Assembly (NCBI RefSeq): GCF_042682685.1
Contig: NZ_JBHUHX010000010.1
Span: forward strand, 1 to 64,000
Reading direction: 5' to 3'
Source: Imhoffiella fuscus
GTDB lineage: Bacteria; Pseudomonadota; Gammaproteobacteria; Chromatiales; Chromatiaceae
DNA length: 64,000 bases
Of the stretch, positions 6,555 through 15,864 are shown one piece after another (within the stretch, counting starts at the first letter, position 1; every line of letters starts with the position of its first letter). A model generated the notes under the pieces. The model did no database searches. It had not been told where the DNA came from and saw only the letters and a program-made list of their open reading frames with translations. Both the position numbers and the translations under genes were made by a program.

Positions 6555-7277
6555 CTAGCCCAGAAGCCGTCGGAGAAACGAGATCAGGACCGCCATCAAA
6601 GCAATGCCAACCGTTGCAATGAAGGCCACTTTGCCCATATAGAAGAAGGTCGAGATAACCGGACGCAAGTTCGGCATGCCCGCAGATTCGTTTTCCGAAC
6701 CCTCCTCGACCTCTGACTCTTCCGCATGCGCGGCTACAGCCGGCTCGGTGCTGGCCGTCGCCCTAGGCTCGGCGGCCACAAGCTCCAGCGGAGACACGCT
6801 CGCCACACGAAAAAACTGCAACCTGGGGCTGGACGCGGCCTCCTTCTCCATCACAACGAACTCGCTGTCAGCGCCAAGCTGTTCGAGGACAGCAAATTCG
6901 TTTGCGAATGCCTCAATGGATTCACTGTCGCCCTGATGTTCCCAGGACTGGGATTTTTCGGGCCAGGTCTTCTTCGCCGCATACTTCACGAGCAATTCCT
7001 CATTGATTCGGAGCCAAGGATGATCTCTCGTCGCATCATCCAGACGAACGCTGGGGTCGTTGACGCAGACGAGGGCGACGGCGCAGACGACGTGACTGGA
7101 GGTCGAGCGACCAATCGCGCCTGCCTTCGCCTTAAGGTGGAGTTCGCCCACAACATTCAGGGGATTGTATTTGCAGGTCGACACATTGTCACCGGGACGC
7201 CGTGGGGGCCAGCGCACGACGGACGGCACCGCATGTGCGTGAGCGCCGATTGCAGCAAGATCTTGCCCGGCAGCCAA
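6555..7277 (-). CDS. hypothetical protein with C-terminal membrane anchor
   Basis: I do not recognise this family. The 240-residue frame has no N-terminal signal. It has a soluble N-terminal part of about 115 residues containing STCKYNPLNVVGELHL and DHPWLRINEELLVKYAAKKT. A middle part is rich in acidic residues and alanine (about 130-195). One hydrophobic helix near the C-terminus (VAFIATVGIALMAVLISFL) is followed by RRLLG. That layout suggests a tail-anchored inner-membrane protein facing the cytoplasm. The start given is TTG at 7277 without a clear ribosome site; the true start may lie further in. It lies between the LH2 genes and dmeF, divergent from dmeF, and its terminal half sits only 120 bp from the puc operators. 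Confidence 0.6.
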   Translation of the reverse strand: MAAGQDLAAIGAHAHAVPSVVRWPPRRPGDNVSTCKYNPLNVVGELHLKAKAGAIGRSTSSHVVCAVALVCVNDPSVRLDDATRDHPWLRINEELLVKYAAKKTWPEKSQSWEHQGDSESIEAFANEFAVLEQLGADSEFVVMEKEAASSPRLQFFRVASVSPLELVAAEPRATASTEPAVAAHAEESEVEEGSENESAGMPNLRPVISTFFYMGKVAFIATVGIALMAVLISFLRRLLG

Positions 7278-7392
7278 AGGCGATAATAAGATTGATTCTT
7301 CTTAAGATCGATGCCGACCGCGCCTTAAATCTTGATGCCGACGCACGAGGCGACACATTCACACGCAATCGAACGAGCGAGCGAGACACCAG

Positions 7393-8343
7393 ATGCACGC
7401 CGAACACCTTCACCTTTGGCAACACAATCATGTATTCGGGCAGGAACAGAGACGTCCCGGAGAACAGCGCACCCTCATCGTTATCGCCATCACGGCAGCG
7501 ATGATGGTGATCGAAATCGGGACCGGTCTGCTCTTTGGGTCCATGGCGCTGTTGGCGGACGGGCTCCATATGGCCTCGCATGCGGCCGCACTGGGCATCG
7601 CGGCCTTCGCATATATCTATGCGCGCAAGCACGCCAAAAACACCGACTTCAGCTTCGGAACCGGTAAAGTCAATGCGCTGGCGGGCTTTAGCGGGGCCAT
7701 CCTGCTCGTTATCTTTGCCCTCATCATGGCCTGGGAAAGCCTCGCACGCATGCTCGACCCCGTCTCGATCGCATTCGACCAGGCCATCGCCGTCGCCGTG
7801 ATCGGGCTCATCGTCAACGGCGCCTCGGTGCTGATTCTTGGCGCCGAGCACGGGCATGAGCACGGGCATGAGCACCACGGCGAGCACGGGCATGCGCATC
7901 ATCAAGACCACAACCTCCACTCGGCCTATCTGCACGTGCTGGCGGACGCCCTCACCTCTCTCCTGGCGATCTTCGCACTGCTGACCGGCAAGTATTTCGG
8001 CTGGGTTCTGATGGATCCACTCATGGGCATCGTCGGAGCCGTGCTGGTCGCACGCTGGTCGTGGCGGCTGCTGGAAACGACCAGCGCGGTCCTGGTCGAT
8101 CGACAGGGTCCAGAGACGATTCGCTCGAAGATTCGCACAGCGATCGAGCAAGACTCGCAAGATCGCGTTTCCGACCTACACCTTTGGTCGATAGGACCTG
8201 ACATGTACGCTGCAGCCATTTCGGTCGTGTCCCACGACCCCAAATCGCCTTTGGAGATAAAGAAACTACTGCCATCCCATTGTGGATTGGCCCATGTCAC
8301 GGTCGAGATCAACCCCTGCTGCACCCAAGGCGCCCACACCTGA
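7393..8343 (+). CDS. dmeF: CDF-family divalent metal exporter, DmeF type
   Basis: A cation diffusion facilitator of 316 residues with six predicted membrane helices. It would export Co2+, Ni2+ or similar ions from the cytoplasm in exchange for protons. The N-terminus HLHLWQHNHVF and the segment ADGLHMASHAAALG (residues 55-68, with Asp56, His59 and His63) are characteristic of the DmeF branch. A second HxxxD site is HVLAD at 181-185. The cytoplasmic loop at 152-174 is very rich in histidine and probably collects metal. A C-terminal cytoplasmic domain follows. The gene stands alone on the plus strand; no metal-sensing regulator lies beside it. Ion specificity cannot be told from sequence. Confidence 0.85.
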   Translation: MHAEHLHLWQHNHVFGQEQRRPGEQRTLIVIAITAAMMVIEIGTGLLFGSMALLADGLHMASHAAALGIAAFAYIYARKHAKNTDFSFGTGKVNALAGFSGAILLVIFALIMAWESLARMLDPVSIAFDQAIAVAVIGLIVNGASVLILGAEHGHEHGHEHHGEHGHAHHQDHNLHSAYLHVLADALTSLLAIFALLTGKYFGWVLMDPLMGIVGAVLVARWSWRLLETTSAVLVDRQGPETIRSKIRTAIEQDSQDRVSDLHLWSIGPDMYAAAISVVSHDPKSPLEIKKLLPSHCGLAHVTVEINPCCTQGAHT

Positions 8344-8467
8344 TCCTCTCGCCGAGAGGAAGGCGCGATCCTAATGCCAATCCGCGCCGAGCGAGTCGCC
8401 CGTAACCAATGGCCTGGACGGATCGGGAATCCATTCTTCTTGCAACCTGGCCGTCCACCATTGCTTC

Positions 8468-9928
8468 ATGCGGCTATCCATCCACTCCAAGCTCTTCCTC
8501 ACGGTCCTCCTGGCATGCGTGATCGTGTTGATCGGCACCCAGGCCTTCGTGCAGTGGTCTTTCCAACGCGGACTCGTCGAGATGGCGGACGCCCGCGAAC
8601 AGGAGCGCATAGAACAGATCGCCGATCGATTGATCGACATCTACCGCCAAGACCACTCATGGGACTCGCTCGCCCGAAACCACCAGCTCTGGCGCAACGC
8701 ATTGGGGAGTCGCTCCTGCTCGAGGTCCGAGCCTCCACCCGAGCCCGGCCGTCTCGATCAACCGCCACCTCGGCCAGAGGATTTCATGGACGCCCCCTGG
8801 TCGCGACAGGGCATGCCGAAGCCTCCGAACAAACATCGGCGACCAACACCGCTGAGGATGCGGCTCACGCTCCGCGACCAGGATGGAAACGTCATCTTCG
8901 GGCGCACGCAACTCGCACAGAACAGCCGCCAATACCCCCTGGAGCTCGACGGCCATCGGATTGGAGCATTGACCTTGACACCCGGGCCGCCCTTGCCGGA
9001 GAAAGCAGAGCTTCGCTTCCGCAACACCCAGGGCAACCGGTTATGGATCATCGCCCTGGGGATGCTCCTGCTTTCGGCCGCGCTGGCCTATCCACTCTCA
9101 CGACGACTAGTGAGGCCGGTCCGGGACTTCCAGAGTGCCGCGCGCCAATTGGCTGCGGGAGATTTCAGCGCACGAGCGCCAGTGTATGGCAGCGACGAGA
9201 TCTCCAAGCTTGGGCGCGATATCAACGCCCTCGCTGCAGCGCTCCAACGAAACGAGCAGGCCCGTCGACGTTGGGTCGCAGACATCTCGCACGAGCTACG
9301 CACCCCGATCGCGCTGCTCCTCGCGGAGCTGGAGGCACTTCAGGACGGCATCCGCCCATTGGACGCTGCATCGCTCGACAGACTGCACGCCGACTCGATG
9401 CGGCTCGGTCGCTTGGTGGACGATCTTTACGAACTCTCGACGACCGATATGGGAGCGCTCGGGTATCGCATGGAGCCCACGGAGATCGCAGAGGTTTTAG
9501 GCGCGGATCTAGACGCCTTTCGACGCCGATTCGAAGAGGCGGGGCTCAGACTCGTCTATCAGGATCAACTAGACGAGCCCAAGGTCGTGCATGCCGATGG
9601 GCAACGGCTGTCCCAGCTCTTCCGCAACCTGTTGCGCAACAGCCTTCAATACACGGATGCGGGCGGCGGATTGACGGTTCGGATCGCGCGCCGACAAGAT
9701 CTCATCCAGATCGATTTTCAGGACACCTCCCCGGCGGTCCCGCCCGAGTCCCTCCCCCGCCTATTCGAGCGCCTCTACCGCGCCGACAGCTCGCGCAGCC
9801 GCCACACGGGCGGCGCAGGACTGGGACTGGCGATCGCGAGGAACGTCGTCGAAGCGCATGGAGGACAGATCAGTGCCGCTGCGGCACCGATCGGGGGGCT
9901 GTGGATCCGCATTCAGCTACCGATTTAG
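8468..9928 (+). CDS. BaeS-like sensor histidine kinase
   Basis: A 486-residue membrane sensor kinase. Helix 1 lies near residues 8-28, followed by a periplasmic domain to about 190 that contains a proline-rich patch, and helix 2 near 193-213. HAMP comes next, then the dimerisation domain with the phosphorylated His275 in DISHELRTP, and a catalytic ATPase domain with the N box (LFRNLLRNSLQYTD) and the GGAGLGLAIARNVV glycine box. Layout and motifs match E. coli BaeS, which senses envelope stress. The response regulator gene starts 40 bases later, so the two form an operon. The RND pump at 11403-15658 is a plausible target, by analogy with BaeSR and mdtABC. Confidence 0.85.
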   Translation: MRLSIHSKLFLTVLLACVIVLIGTQAFVQWSFQRGLVEMADAREQERIEQIADRLIDIYRQDHSWDSLARNHQLWRNALGSRSCSRSEPPPEPGRLDQPPPRPEDFMDAPWSRQGMPKPPNKHRRPTPLRMRLTLRDQDGNVIFGRTQLAQNSRQYPLELDGHRIGALTLTPGPPLPEKAELRFRNTQGNRLWIIALGMLLLSAALAYPLSRRLVRPVRDFQSAARQLAAGDFSARAPVYGSDEISKLGRDINALAAALQRNEQARRRWVADISHELRTPIALLLAELEALQDGIRPLDAASLDRLHADSMRLGRLVDDLYELSTTDMGALGYRMEPTEIAEVLGADLDAFRRRFEEAGLRLVYQDQLDEPKVVHADGQRLSQLFRNLLRNSLQYTDAGGGLTVRIARRQDLIQIDFQDTSPAVPPESLPRLFERLYRADSSRSRHTGGAGLGLAIARNVVEAHGGQISAAAAPIGGLWIRIQLPI

Positions 9929-9968
9929 GCCGTCGATCCTCACCAACACAGCAGACACGAGCCAAGCG

Positions 9969-10673
9969 ATGAGCAGTCAAACCCAGCTACTGATCCTGAT
10001 CGTCGAAGACGAAGAACGCCTTGCGCAGCTCGTCGCCGACTATCTCAAGATCGCCGGATACCAGACGCAGCATCTGAGCGAAGGCCTTGGCGTGACCGAT
10101 TGGGTCAGAGAGCATGAACCCGACCTGATCCTGCTCGACCTGATGCTGCCCGGAAAGGACGGACTGACGATCTGTCGCGAGGTACGGGCGCACAGCGAGA
10201 TCCCGATCATCATGACCACCGCCCGCGTCGAGGAGATCGACCGTCTGCTGGGATTGGAATTGGGCGCGGACGACTATGTCTGCAAACCCTACAGCCCGCG
10301 CGAACTCGTGGCGCGTGTCAAGGCCATCCTAAGGCGGACCCAGGCGAAAGAAAAACCCGCACGTTCCGGCATACTCTCCCTGGCCCCCGATAGCCTGCGC
10401 GTGAAGACGACGAGCAAGGAAATCGAACTGACCGCTGTCGAGTTCTCCCTGCTGGAGACGCTCTATGCCGCGCCGGGACGGATTTTCTCCCGCAACAGCC
10501 TGATGGATCGCATCTACCGGGATCACCGTATCGTCTCCGATCGCACCATCGACAGCCACGTCAAGAAGCTCCGGCGCAAGCTCGCCGAACTCCTGCCCGA
10601 CAGGGAAATCATCCACTCCGTCTACGGCGTCGGCTACCGCTACGAAGAGCTGGAGGGAGATCAGACCGATTGA
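9969..10673 (+). CDS. BaeR-like response regulator (OmpR/PhoB type)
   Basis: A DNA-binding response regulator of 234 residues. The receiver domain has the acidic pocket (VEDEE, residues 12-16), the phosphoacceptor Asp57 in LILLDLMLPGKDG, and TARVEEIDRLLGLELGADDY before the conserved lysine (CKPYSPREL), all close to BaeR. A winged-helix domain follows (RTIDSHVKKLRRKL). The ATG at 9969 was chosen because it begins the conserved receiver fold; an earlier in-frame ATG at 9858 lies within the kinase gene. Partner of the upstream kinase. Confidence 0.87.
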   Translation: MSSQTQLLILIVEDEERLAQLVADYLKIAGYQTQHLSEGLGVTDWVREHEPDLILLDLMLPGKDGLTICREVRAHSEIPIIMTTARVEEIDRLLGLELGADDYVCKPYSPRELVARVKAILRRTQAKEKPARSGILSLAPDSLRVKTTSKEIELTAVEFSLLETLYAAPGRIFSRNSLMDRIYRDHRIVSDRTIDSHVKKLRRKLAELLPDREIIHSVYGVGYRYEELEGDQTD

Positions 10674-10940
10674 CGCAGCGAGGGCGGAACCCGTCCGCCG
10701 CCCCGAACGCACACAGCGTCCGAGACGGATCCTGGACGCCACCAGAGCCACCCCTCTCTCCGCGCTTCTGCCGAACGACAACAAAAAATCGATTTTCCGT
10801 CGAAACTGCTGTCTCGATCATGGTTTTGGTTTGCCATTGGATAATAATGTCATCGCCGCACGGAACGCAGACTCAAGACTCCGCGGCCCCTCTGCGGGAG
10901 CTGCCGCGACCTTACCTTTCGCCGGAGCAGGAGTAACACG

Positions 10941-11318
10941 ATGAAAAAAACAATGAAAACCAGCGCTATCGCCTTGCCGCTCGCCATCTGCCTGAGCGCT
11001 TGCGGACAGCAACCGAATGTGACATTCAAGAAGGACGTTCAGCCCATCCTCAAGCAACACTGCGCCGAATGCCATTTGAAGGGAGGCCAGGGATTCAATG
11101 CCAGCGGCTTCCTGGTGGAGTCTTATGAGTCCGTCATGAAGGGAACAAAATTCGGTCCGGTGATCGTCGCTGGCGATCCGCTGTCGAGCAGCCTATACCG
11201 GCTGGTGGCGGGAGAGGTCGACCAATCCATCCGGATGCCGCACGGCAAGGATCCTATCAGCGACGCTCAGATCGCCACGATCGAGCAGTGGATCGAGCAA
11301 GGCGCACAGAACAACTGA
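10941..11318 (+). CDS. monohaem c-type cytochrome lipoprotein
   Basis: A small exported haem protein of 125 residues. The N-terminal signal ends in the lipobox LSAC with Cys21, so the protein is probably a lipoprotein. The haem site is CAECH at 41-45 and a likely axial methionine is in IRMPHGKD. The fold resembles short cytochrome c domains (VTFKKDVQPILKQHC at the start, AQIATIEQWIEQGA at the end). GGAG precedes the start. It stands alone between the two-component genes and the convergent RND pump. Its electron partner is unknown. The 267 bases before it show no gene. Confidence 0.78.
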   Translation: MKKTMKTSAIALPLAICLSACGQQPNVTFKKDVQPILKQHCAECHLKGGQGFNASGFLVESYESVMKGTKFGPVIVAGDPLSSSLYRLVAGEVDQSIRMPHGKDPISDAQIATIEQWIEQGAQNN

Positions 11319-11347
11319 TCCGGCGCGAGTCGTTCCTCAAGTCGAAC

Positions 11348-11377
11348 CAGCGGCGCAATCCGCGTATCGCGCCGCTG
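11348..11377. terminator. hairpin between convergent cytochrome and RND genes
   Basis: CAGCGGCGC and GCGCCGCTG form a perfect 9-bp stem with a 12-base loop in the 84-base gap between two convergent stop codons. There is no T-run, so it is only a possible shared terminator. Confidence 0.4.
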
Positions 11378-11402
11378 ATCGCGCCAAATCATCTGAACGC
11401 CT

Positions 11403-14400
11403 TCAGACGCTCTCCCGCTCCAAACGCTGCTTGACCGCGCCGGGAGACTTCGTGCGGCGGGCGAGCAGATCATAGGCGACCGGTACCACGAAGAGCGTGA
11501 AAAAGGTCGCCGCAAGCACCCCGGTCAGGATAACGGTGCCGATTACATCGCGGGTCTCGGCGCCCGCGCCGCTCGACATCAGCAACGGAATCGCACCGGC
11601 TGCCGTCGTGATCCCCGTCATGAGGATGGGGCGCAAACGCACATCCGACGCCTCCAACAGCGCATCCCGAAACTCACGCCCCTGATCGCGCAGCTGATTT
11701 GCGAACTCGACGATCAGAATGCCGTTCTTGGCCGAAAGCCCCACCAGCATGATGAGCCCGATCTGGCTGTAGATGTTGAGCGTCTGATCGGACAGCCAGA
11801 GCCCCATCAAGGCGCCCGCCATCGCCAGCGGAACCGTGAGCATGATGATGAATGGATGGACCCAGCTCTCGAACTGCGCCGCCAGGATCAGATAGACCAC
11901 CACCACGCCGAGCAGAAAGACGAACAACACACTCTCGCTGCTGGAGCGCAGATCACGACTGTCGCCCTTGTAGTCGATCTGCACGCGGTCCGGCAGAGAC
12001 GCCTTCGCCTTGGAATCCAAATAGGCCAGCGCGTCGCCCAAGGCCAAATCGTCGCTCAGATTGGCCTCGATGGTAATGGCTCGCACGCGGTTGAAGCGTT
12101 TCAGGCTGCTGGAATCGGCCGTCTCCGAGATCCGCACAAGATTCGCCAAGGGAATCAGCTGATCGCTCCTGACAGAGCGCACATAGAGATTGTCCAAGCT
12201 GCCGGGCGTGCGCTGCTCATCGCGCTCGCCCTCCAGAATCACATCGTATTCCTCGCCGTCGTCCTGGTAGGTCGTGACCTTTCGCGACCCCAGCATCGTT
12301 TCGAGCGTACGCCCGATGGTGCCGATGGTGACCCCGAGATCCGCCGCGCGATCGTAGTCGATCGCGACCCGCAGTTGCGGCTTGGTCTCCTTGTAGTCCC
12401 AATCGATTCCGGTCAGCCCCGGATTGTCCTTCTCGATCTCGGCCAGCAGGGTATCGCGCCAGGCGGCCAATTCCTCGTAAGTCCCGCCACCGATGACGAA
12501 CTGCACCGGCTTACGCGTGTGCCCGCCGAAACCCTGGCGCATGATGGGAAAGGCCTTGACGCCGGGCAGGTCTCCGAGCGTGGCTCGCACCTCGTCTATG
12601 ATGGTCCAGGCCGAGCGGCGCTGCGCATAGTCGTTGAGCACGATGACGACCATGCCCGAATTGAAGCTCGCCGTGTTGGAGAAGGAGCGAGGGGCGCGCA
12701 CCAGCAGACGCAGCACCTCGCCCGACTCGGTGTAGGGCATGAGGCGGCGCTCGATCTCGTCCATGTACGACTGCATGTAGGAGAAAGAGGCGCCCTCGGG
12801 ACCATTGACCAGGATGAAAAAGGCCCCTCGATCCTCGCGCGGCGTATAGGCTTGGGGGATGCGCTCGAACAGCCAGCCCGCCACCCCCAACGTCCCCAGC
12901 AGTCCAACCAGAACGACCCAGGGCCGACGCAACAACCAGCGCAACACCAGGCCGTAGACACGCCGAAGGGATTGAAAGAGACGATCGACGCCCCGCGACA
13001 AGGCGGCACGTCGCGGATGCCCAGAATCGGTGGCCGTCAGAAACTTCGACGCCAGCATGGGTGACAGCGACAGCGCGACGAAGGACGAGAAGAGCACGGC
13101 GGCGACCATGGTCAGGGCGAACTCGGAGAAGATCCGGCCGATGTCGCCCTCCAGGAAGGAGATGGGCACGAACACCGCGCAGAGCACGATGGTCGTGGCG
13201 ATGACGGCGAAACCGACCTGACGCGCCCCCCGATAGGCGGCCACCAAAGGCGTTTCGCCATAGTCCTCCATGCGTCGATGGATATTTTCGAGCACTACGA
13301 TAGCATCGTCGACCACAAGACCGATGGCGAGCACCAGGGCGAGCAGGGTCAGAATGTTGACCGAGAAGCCGAGCACCAGCAGCACCGTGAAGGTCGCCAC
13401 GACCGACACGGGCACGGCTACCGCAGGAACCAGGGTCGCGCGCAAGCTGCCGAGGAAGAGGAAAATCACCAGCACCACCAGACCGATGGCGATCCCCAAC
13501 GTCTTGTAGACCTCCTTGATGGCGCCACGGATGAAGACGGAGGTGTCGTAGCTCTGCTTGAGCGCCATGCCTTCCGGCAGGGTCGGGTTGATGCGCGCCA
13601 TCTCGGCCTTGGCCGCATCGGCGACGGAGATGGTGTTGGCGGTGGACTGCTTGATGATGCCGAGCCCAACCATGGGCACCCCGTTGCCGCGAAACAGGGT
13701 ACGGTCCTCTTCGGTGCCACGCTCGACGCGCGCCACGTCGCCCAGACGCACGAGATGTCCGCCGCTGCCGCGCGCCAGCACCAGACGCGCGAAATCCTCC
13801 GGGGTCTCGAAGGCGCGGGTCAGACGCACGCTGAACTGGCGATCGATCGACTCGACCTCCCCCGCCGGCGATTCGAGATTCTCGGCGCGCAGAGCATCCT
13901 CGACGTCCGCCACGGTCAGATTGCGTGCCGCAAGCGCGCTGCGATCGAGCCAAATACGCATGGCATAGACCTGATTGCCGCCGACACGCACACGCGCCAC
14001 GCCGTCCAGCACCGAGAAGCGATCGACCAGATAACGCCGCGCATAATCGGTCAGCTCCGGCACCGACATCCGATCGCTGACCAGGTTCAGCCACATGATG
14101 ACGTCTTCGTTGCTGTCGACCTTCTCGATCTCGGGCGGCTCGGCCTCGTCCGGCAACTGATCCAGGACGCTGGAGACCCGATCGCGGATATCGTTCGCGG
14201 CGCCATCGATGTCGCGATCGATGTCGAACTCGACAGTGATGCGAGAACGCCCGTCCTCGCTGCTCGATTCCAGCGTCCGAATGCCTTCCAGGCCCGAGAT
14301 GCGGTCCTCGATCAGCTGTGTGATACGGCTCTCGACGACGGCCGCTGCCGCCCCCGGATAGAGTGTATCGATCGAGACCACGGGCGGATCCGTGTCCGGA

Positions 14401-14510
14401 AATTGACGCAACGGCAGCCGATCGAAGGAGACCAGACCGAAGGCCACCAGGAGCAGCGAGAGAACGGCGGCCAAAACCGGCCGGGTAATGGAGATATCGG
14501 ACAGGATCAC
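11403..14510 (-). CDS. RND efflux pump inner-membrane transporter (HAE1/AcrB type)
   Basis: A 1035-residue proton-driven transporter with the twelve-helix, two-large-loop layout of the AcrB/MexF family. The proton relay motif is visible in helix 4 (AIGLVVDDAIVVLENIHRRM, with paired aspartates). The N-terminus (ILSDISITRPVLAAVLSLLL) is typical of the subgroup that works with short adaptor proteins. Translation starts at GTG 14510, overlapping the stop of the adaptor gene in a GTGA junction, so the two are translationally coupled. No outer-membrane channel gene is nearby; a TolC-like protein elsewhere would be needed. Substrates cannot be inferred. Confidence 0.9.
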   Translation of the reverse strand: MILSDISITRPVLAAVLSLLLVAFGLVSFDRLPLRQFPDTDPPVVSIDTLYPGAAAAVVESRITQLIEDRISGLEGIRTLESSSEDGRSRITVEFDIDRDIDGAANDIRDRVSSVLDQLPDEAEPPEIEKVDSNEDVIMWLNLVSDRMSVPELTDYARRYLVDRFSVLDGVARVRVGGNQVYAMRIWLDRSALAARNLTVADVEDALRAENLESPAGEVESIDRQFSVRLTRAFETPEDFARLVLARGSGGHLVRLGDVARVERGTEEDRTLFRGNGVPMVGLGIIKQSTANTISVADAAKAEMARINPTLPEGMALKQSYDTSVFIRGAIKEVYKTLGIAIGLVVLVIFLFLGSLRATLVPAVAVPVSVVATFTVLLVLGFSVNILTLLALVLAIGLVVDDAIVVLENIHRRMEDYGETPLVAAYRGARQVGFAVIATTIVLCAVFVPISFLEGDIGRIFSEFALTMVAAVLFSSFVALSLSPMLASKFLTATDSGHPRRAALSRGVDRLFQSLRRVYGLVLRWLLRRPWVVLVGLLGTLGVAGWLFERIPQAYTPREDRGAFFILVNGPEGASFSYMQSYMDEIERRLMPYTESGEVLRLLVRAPRSFSNTASFNSGMVVIVLNDYAQRRSAWTIIDEVRATLGDLPGVKAFPIMRQGFGGHTRKPVQFVIGGGTYEELAAWRDTLLAEIEKDNPGLTGIDWDYKETKPQLRVAIDYDRAADLGVTIGTIGRTLETMLGSRKVTTYQDDGEEYDVILEGERDEQRTPGSLDNLYVRSVRSDQLIPLANLVRISETADSSSLKRFNRVRAITIEANLSDDLALGDALAYLDSKAKASLPDRVQIDYKGDSRDLRSSSESVLFVFLLGVVVVYLILAAQFESWVHPFIIMLTVPLAMAGALMGLWLSDQTLNIYSQIGLIMLVGLSAKNGILIVEFANQLRDQGREFRDALLEASDVRLRPILMTGITTAAGAIPLLMSSGAGAETRDVIGTVILTGVLAATFFTLFVVPVAYDLLARRTKSPGAVKQRLERESV

Positions 14511-15658
14511 GGGCTCGCTTCCATCTTCAATGCCTCGGGACGCGCCTGCCCAGCCTTCGCCAGTATGCGCAGCGACTGACCGGAGTGGATCTTCTCGTTG
14601 CCATCCGTCACGACCCGATCACCGAGATCGAGACCGGACAGGACCTCAACCACCCCAGCCTGGCGCGTCCCGGTCGCGATCGCGCGACGCTCCGCTACCG
14701 GCCCCGCCTCCCCTTGCGAAACCCGCATGACGAAATGCTCTTCACCCCGGTGCTGAACGGCGGCCTCGGGAATCACGAGCGTCTCGCGCGGATTGATCCG
14801 CAACTCGACCTGCATCAGCAATCCGGGCTTGAGGTGCCCTTCCGCATTGGGAATCAGCGCTCGCACCTTGACCGAGCGGGTCACCGGATCGATGCGAGTG
14901 TCGATACCCGTCACCTGCCCCGTGAAGACCTGCCCGGGAAAGGCCGCCGTTTTGGCCGAAATCGTCATCCCAGGTGCAAGCGCCCCGAGGAAAACGCTGG
15001 CAATCGAGAAGTCGAGCTTCATACGGCTATCGTCATCCAGCGTCGTGATGAGATCGCCCGGCTCGACCAAGGCACCCTGACTGACGTTGCGCAGACCGAG
15101 AACCCCATTGAAGGGTGCCTTGATCACACGATCCGCCAACCGGGATTCGAGCGCCACCAGCATGGCACGCGCCGCATCCAAATCCCGCCGACGCTCGTCC
15201 AACAGCGACTCCGACGCCGAGCCCTGAGCGACCAGCGATTTGACGCGACGAAACTGGCGCTCCGCCTCGGCGGCGCGGACCCGCGCCTCTTCCAGCAAGG
15301 CATGCTCCTCGGCATTGGTCATCTCGACCAGGAGATCCCCGGCGCGAACCCGCTGTCCATCGTCGAAATGTAGTGCCGAGATGGTCTCGGTCACATTGGA
15401 GGTAATGGCCACCGACTCGTTGGCCTGAAGGGTTCCAAGCGCCTCGACAGGCTCGGCGAGCGTCTGGCGCTGAACCTCGGCAACCATGACCACGACCCCG
15501 GCCACAGGCGCAGCGAGGCCGGCTGGGGCCGTGAAGAGCGCGCCACACAGCAGCATCGCGAGCGGGAAACCGTGTACGAGCAAAAGACTATCCGAATGGC
15601 GCACAGAGATGTCCGTTGAGAATGAGACCGAGACCAGGTACGGGATTCGATGGAACAT
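14507..15658 (-). CDS. RND efflux periplasmic adaptor (HlyD/MFP family)
   Basis: A periplasmic membrane-fusion protein of up to 383 residues that links the transporter to an outer-membrane channel. Seen in order: a signal sequence ending around FTAPAGLAAP, a lipoyl half (EALGTLQANESVAITSNVTE), an alpha-helical hairpin (ARVRAAEAERQFRRVKSL), the second lipoyl half (KAPFNGVLGLRNVSQGALV), a beta-barrel and the membrane-proximal domain. The start is uncertain: ATG 15658, GTG 15604 or ATG 15556 all give a hydrophobic signal and none has a strong ribosome site. First gene of the pump operon. Confidence 0.87.
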   Translation of the reverse strand: MFHRIPYLVSVSFSTDISVRHSDSLLLVHGFPLAMLLCGALFTAPAGLAAPVAGVVVMVAEVQRQTLAEPVEALGTLQANESVAITSNVTETISALHFDDGQRVRAGDLLVEMTNAEEHALLEEARVRAAEAERQFRRVKSLVAQGSASESLLDERRRDLDAARAMLVALESRLADRVIKAPFNGVLGLRNVSQGALVEPGDLITTLDDDSRMKLDFSIASVFLGALAPGMTISAKTAAFPGQVFTGQVTGIDTRIDPVTRSVKVRALIPNAEGHLKPGLLMQVELRINPRETLVIPEAAVQHRGEEHFVMRVSQGEAGPVAERRAIATGTRQAGVVEVLSGLDLGDRVVTDGNEKIHSGQSLRILAKAGQARPEALKMEASP

Positions 15659-15864
15659 CCCATCGACAAGGCACTGGACTCTGAGTTGCGGACTCGGAAA
15701 AAGATCCCCAGTGCATGCGCGACAGCAAACCGCAACAGGGATTGCCAGTCCACCGCGAGCCAGTAGACGCTCGGCGCGCCGCCGGTTGGCGGCTCGCTTT
15801 CGCCGCCGAGCGAAATCTGCAATGCTAGCGGCCTTTTGTTCGATTGATCCTGATTGGGGACACG

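Noticed and set aside
8374..9972. 532-codon plus-strand frame over the sensor kinase
   Set aside because: It overlaps the kinase in another frame; the kinase frame has all catalytic boxes.
13278..14579. 433-codon plus-strand frame over the RND transporter
   Set aside because: It is antisense to a complete AcrB-type gene and shows no recognisable features.
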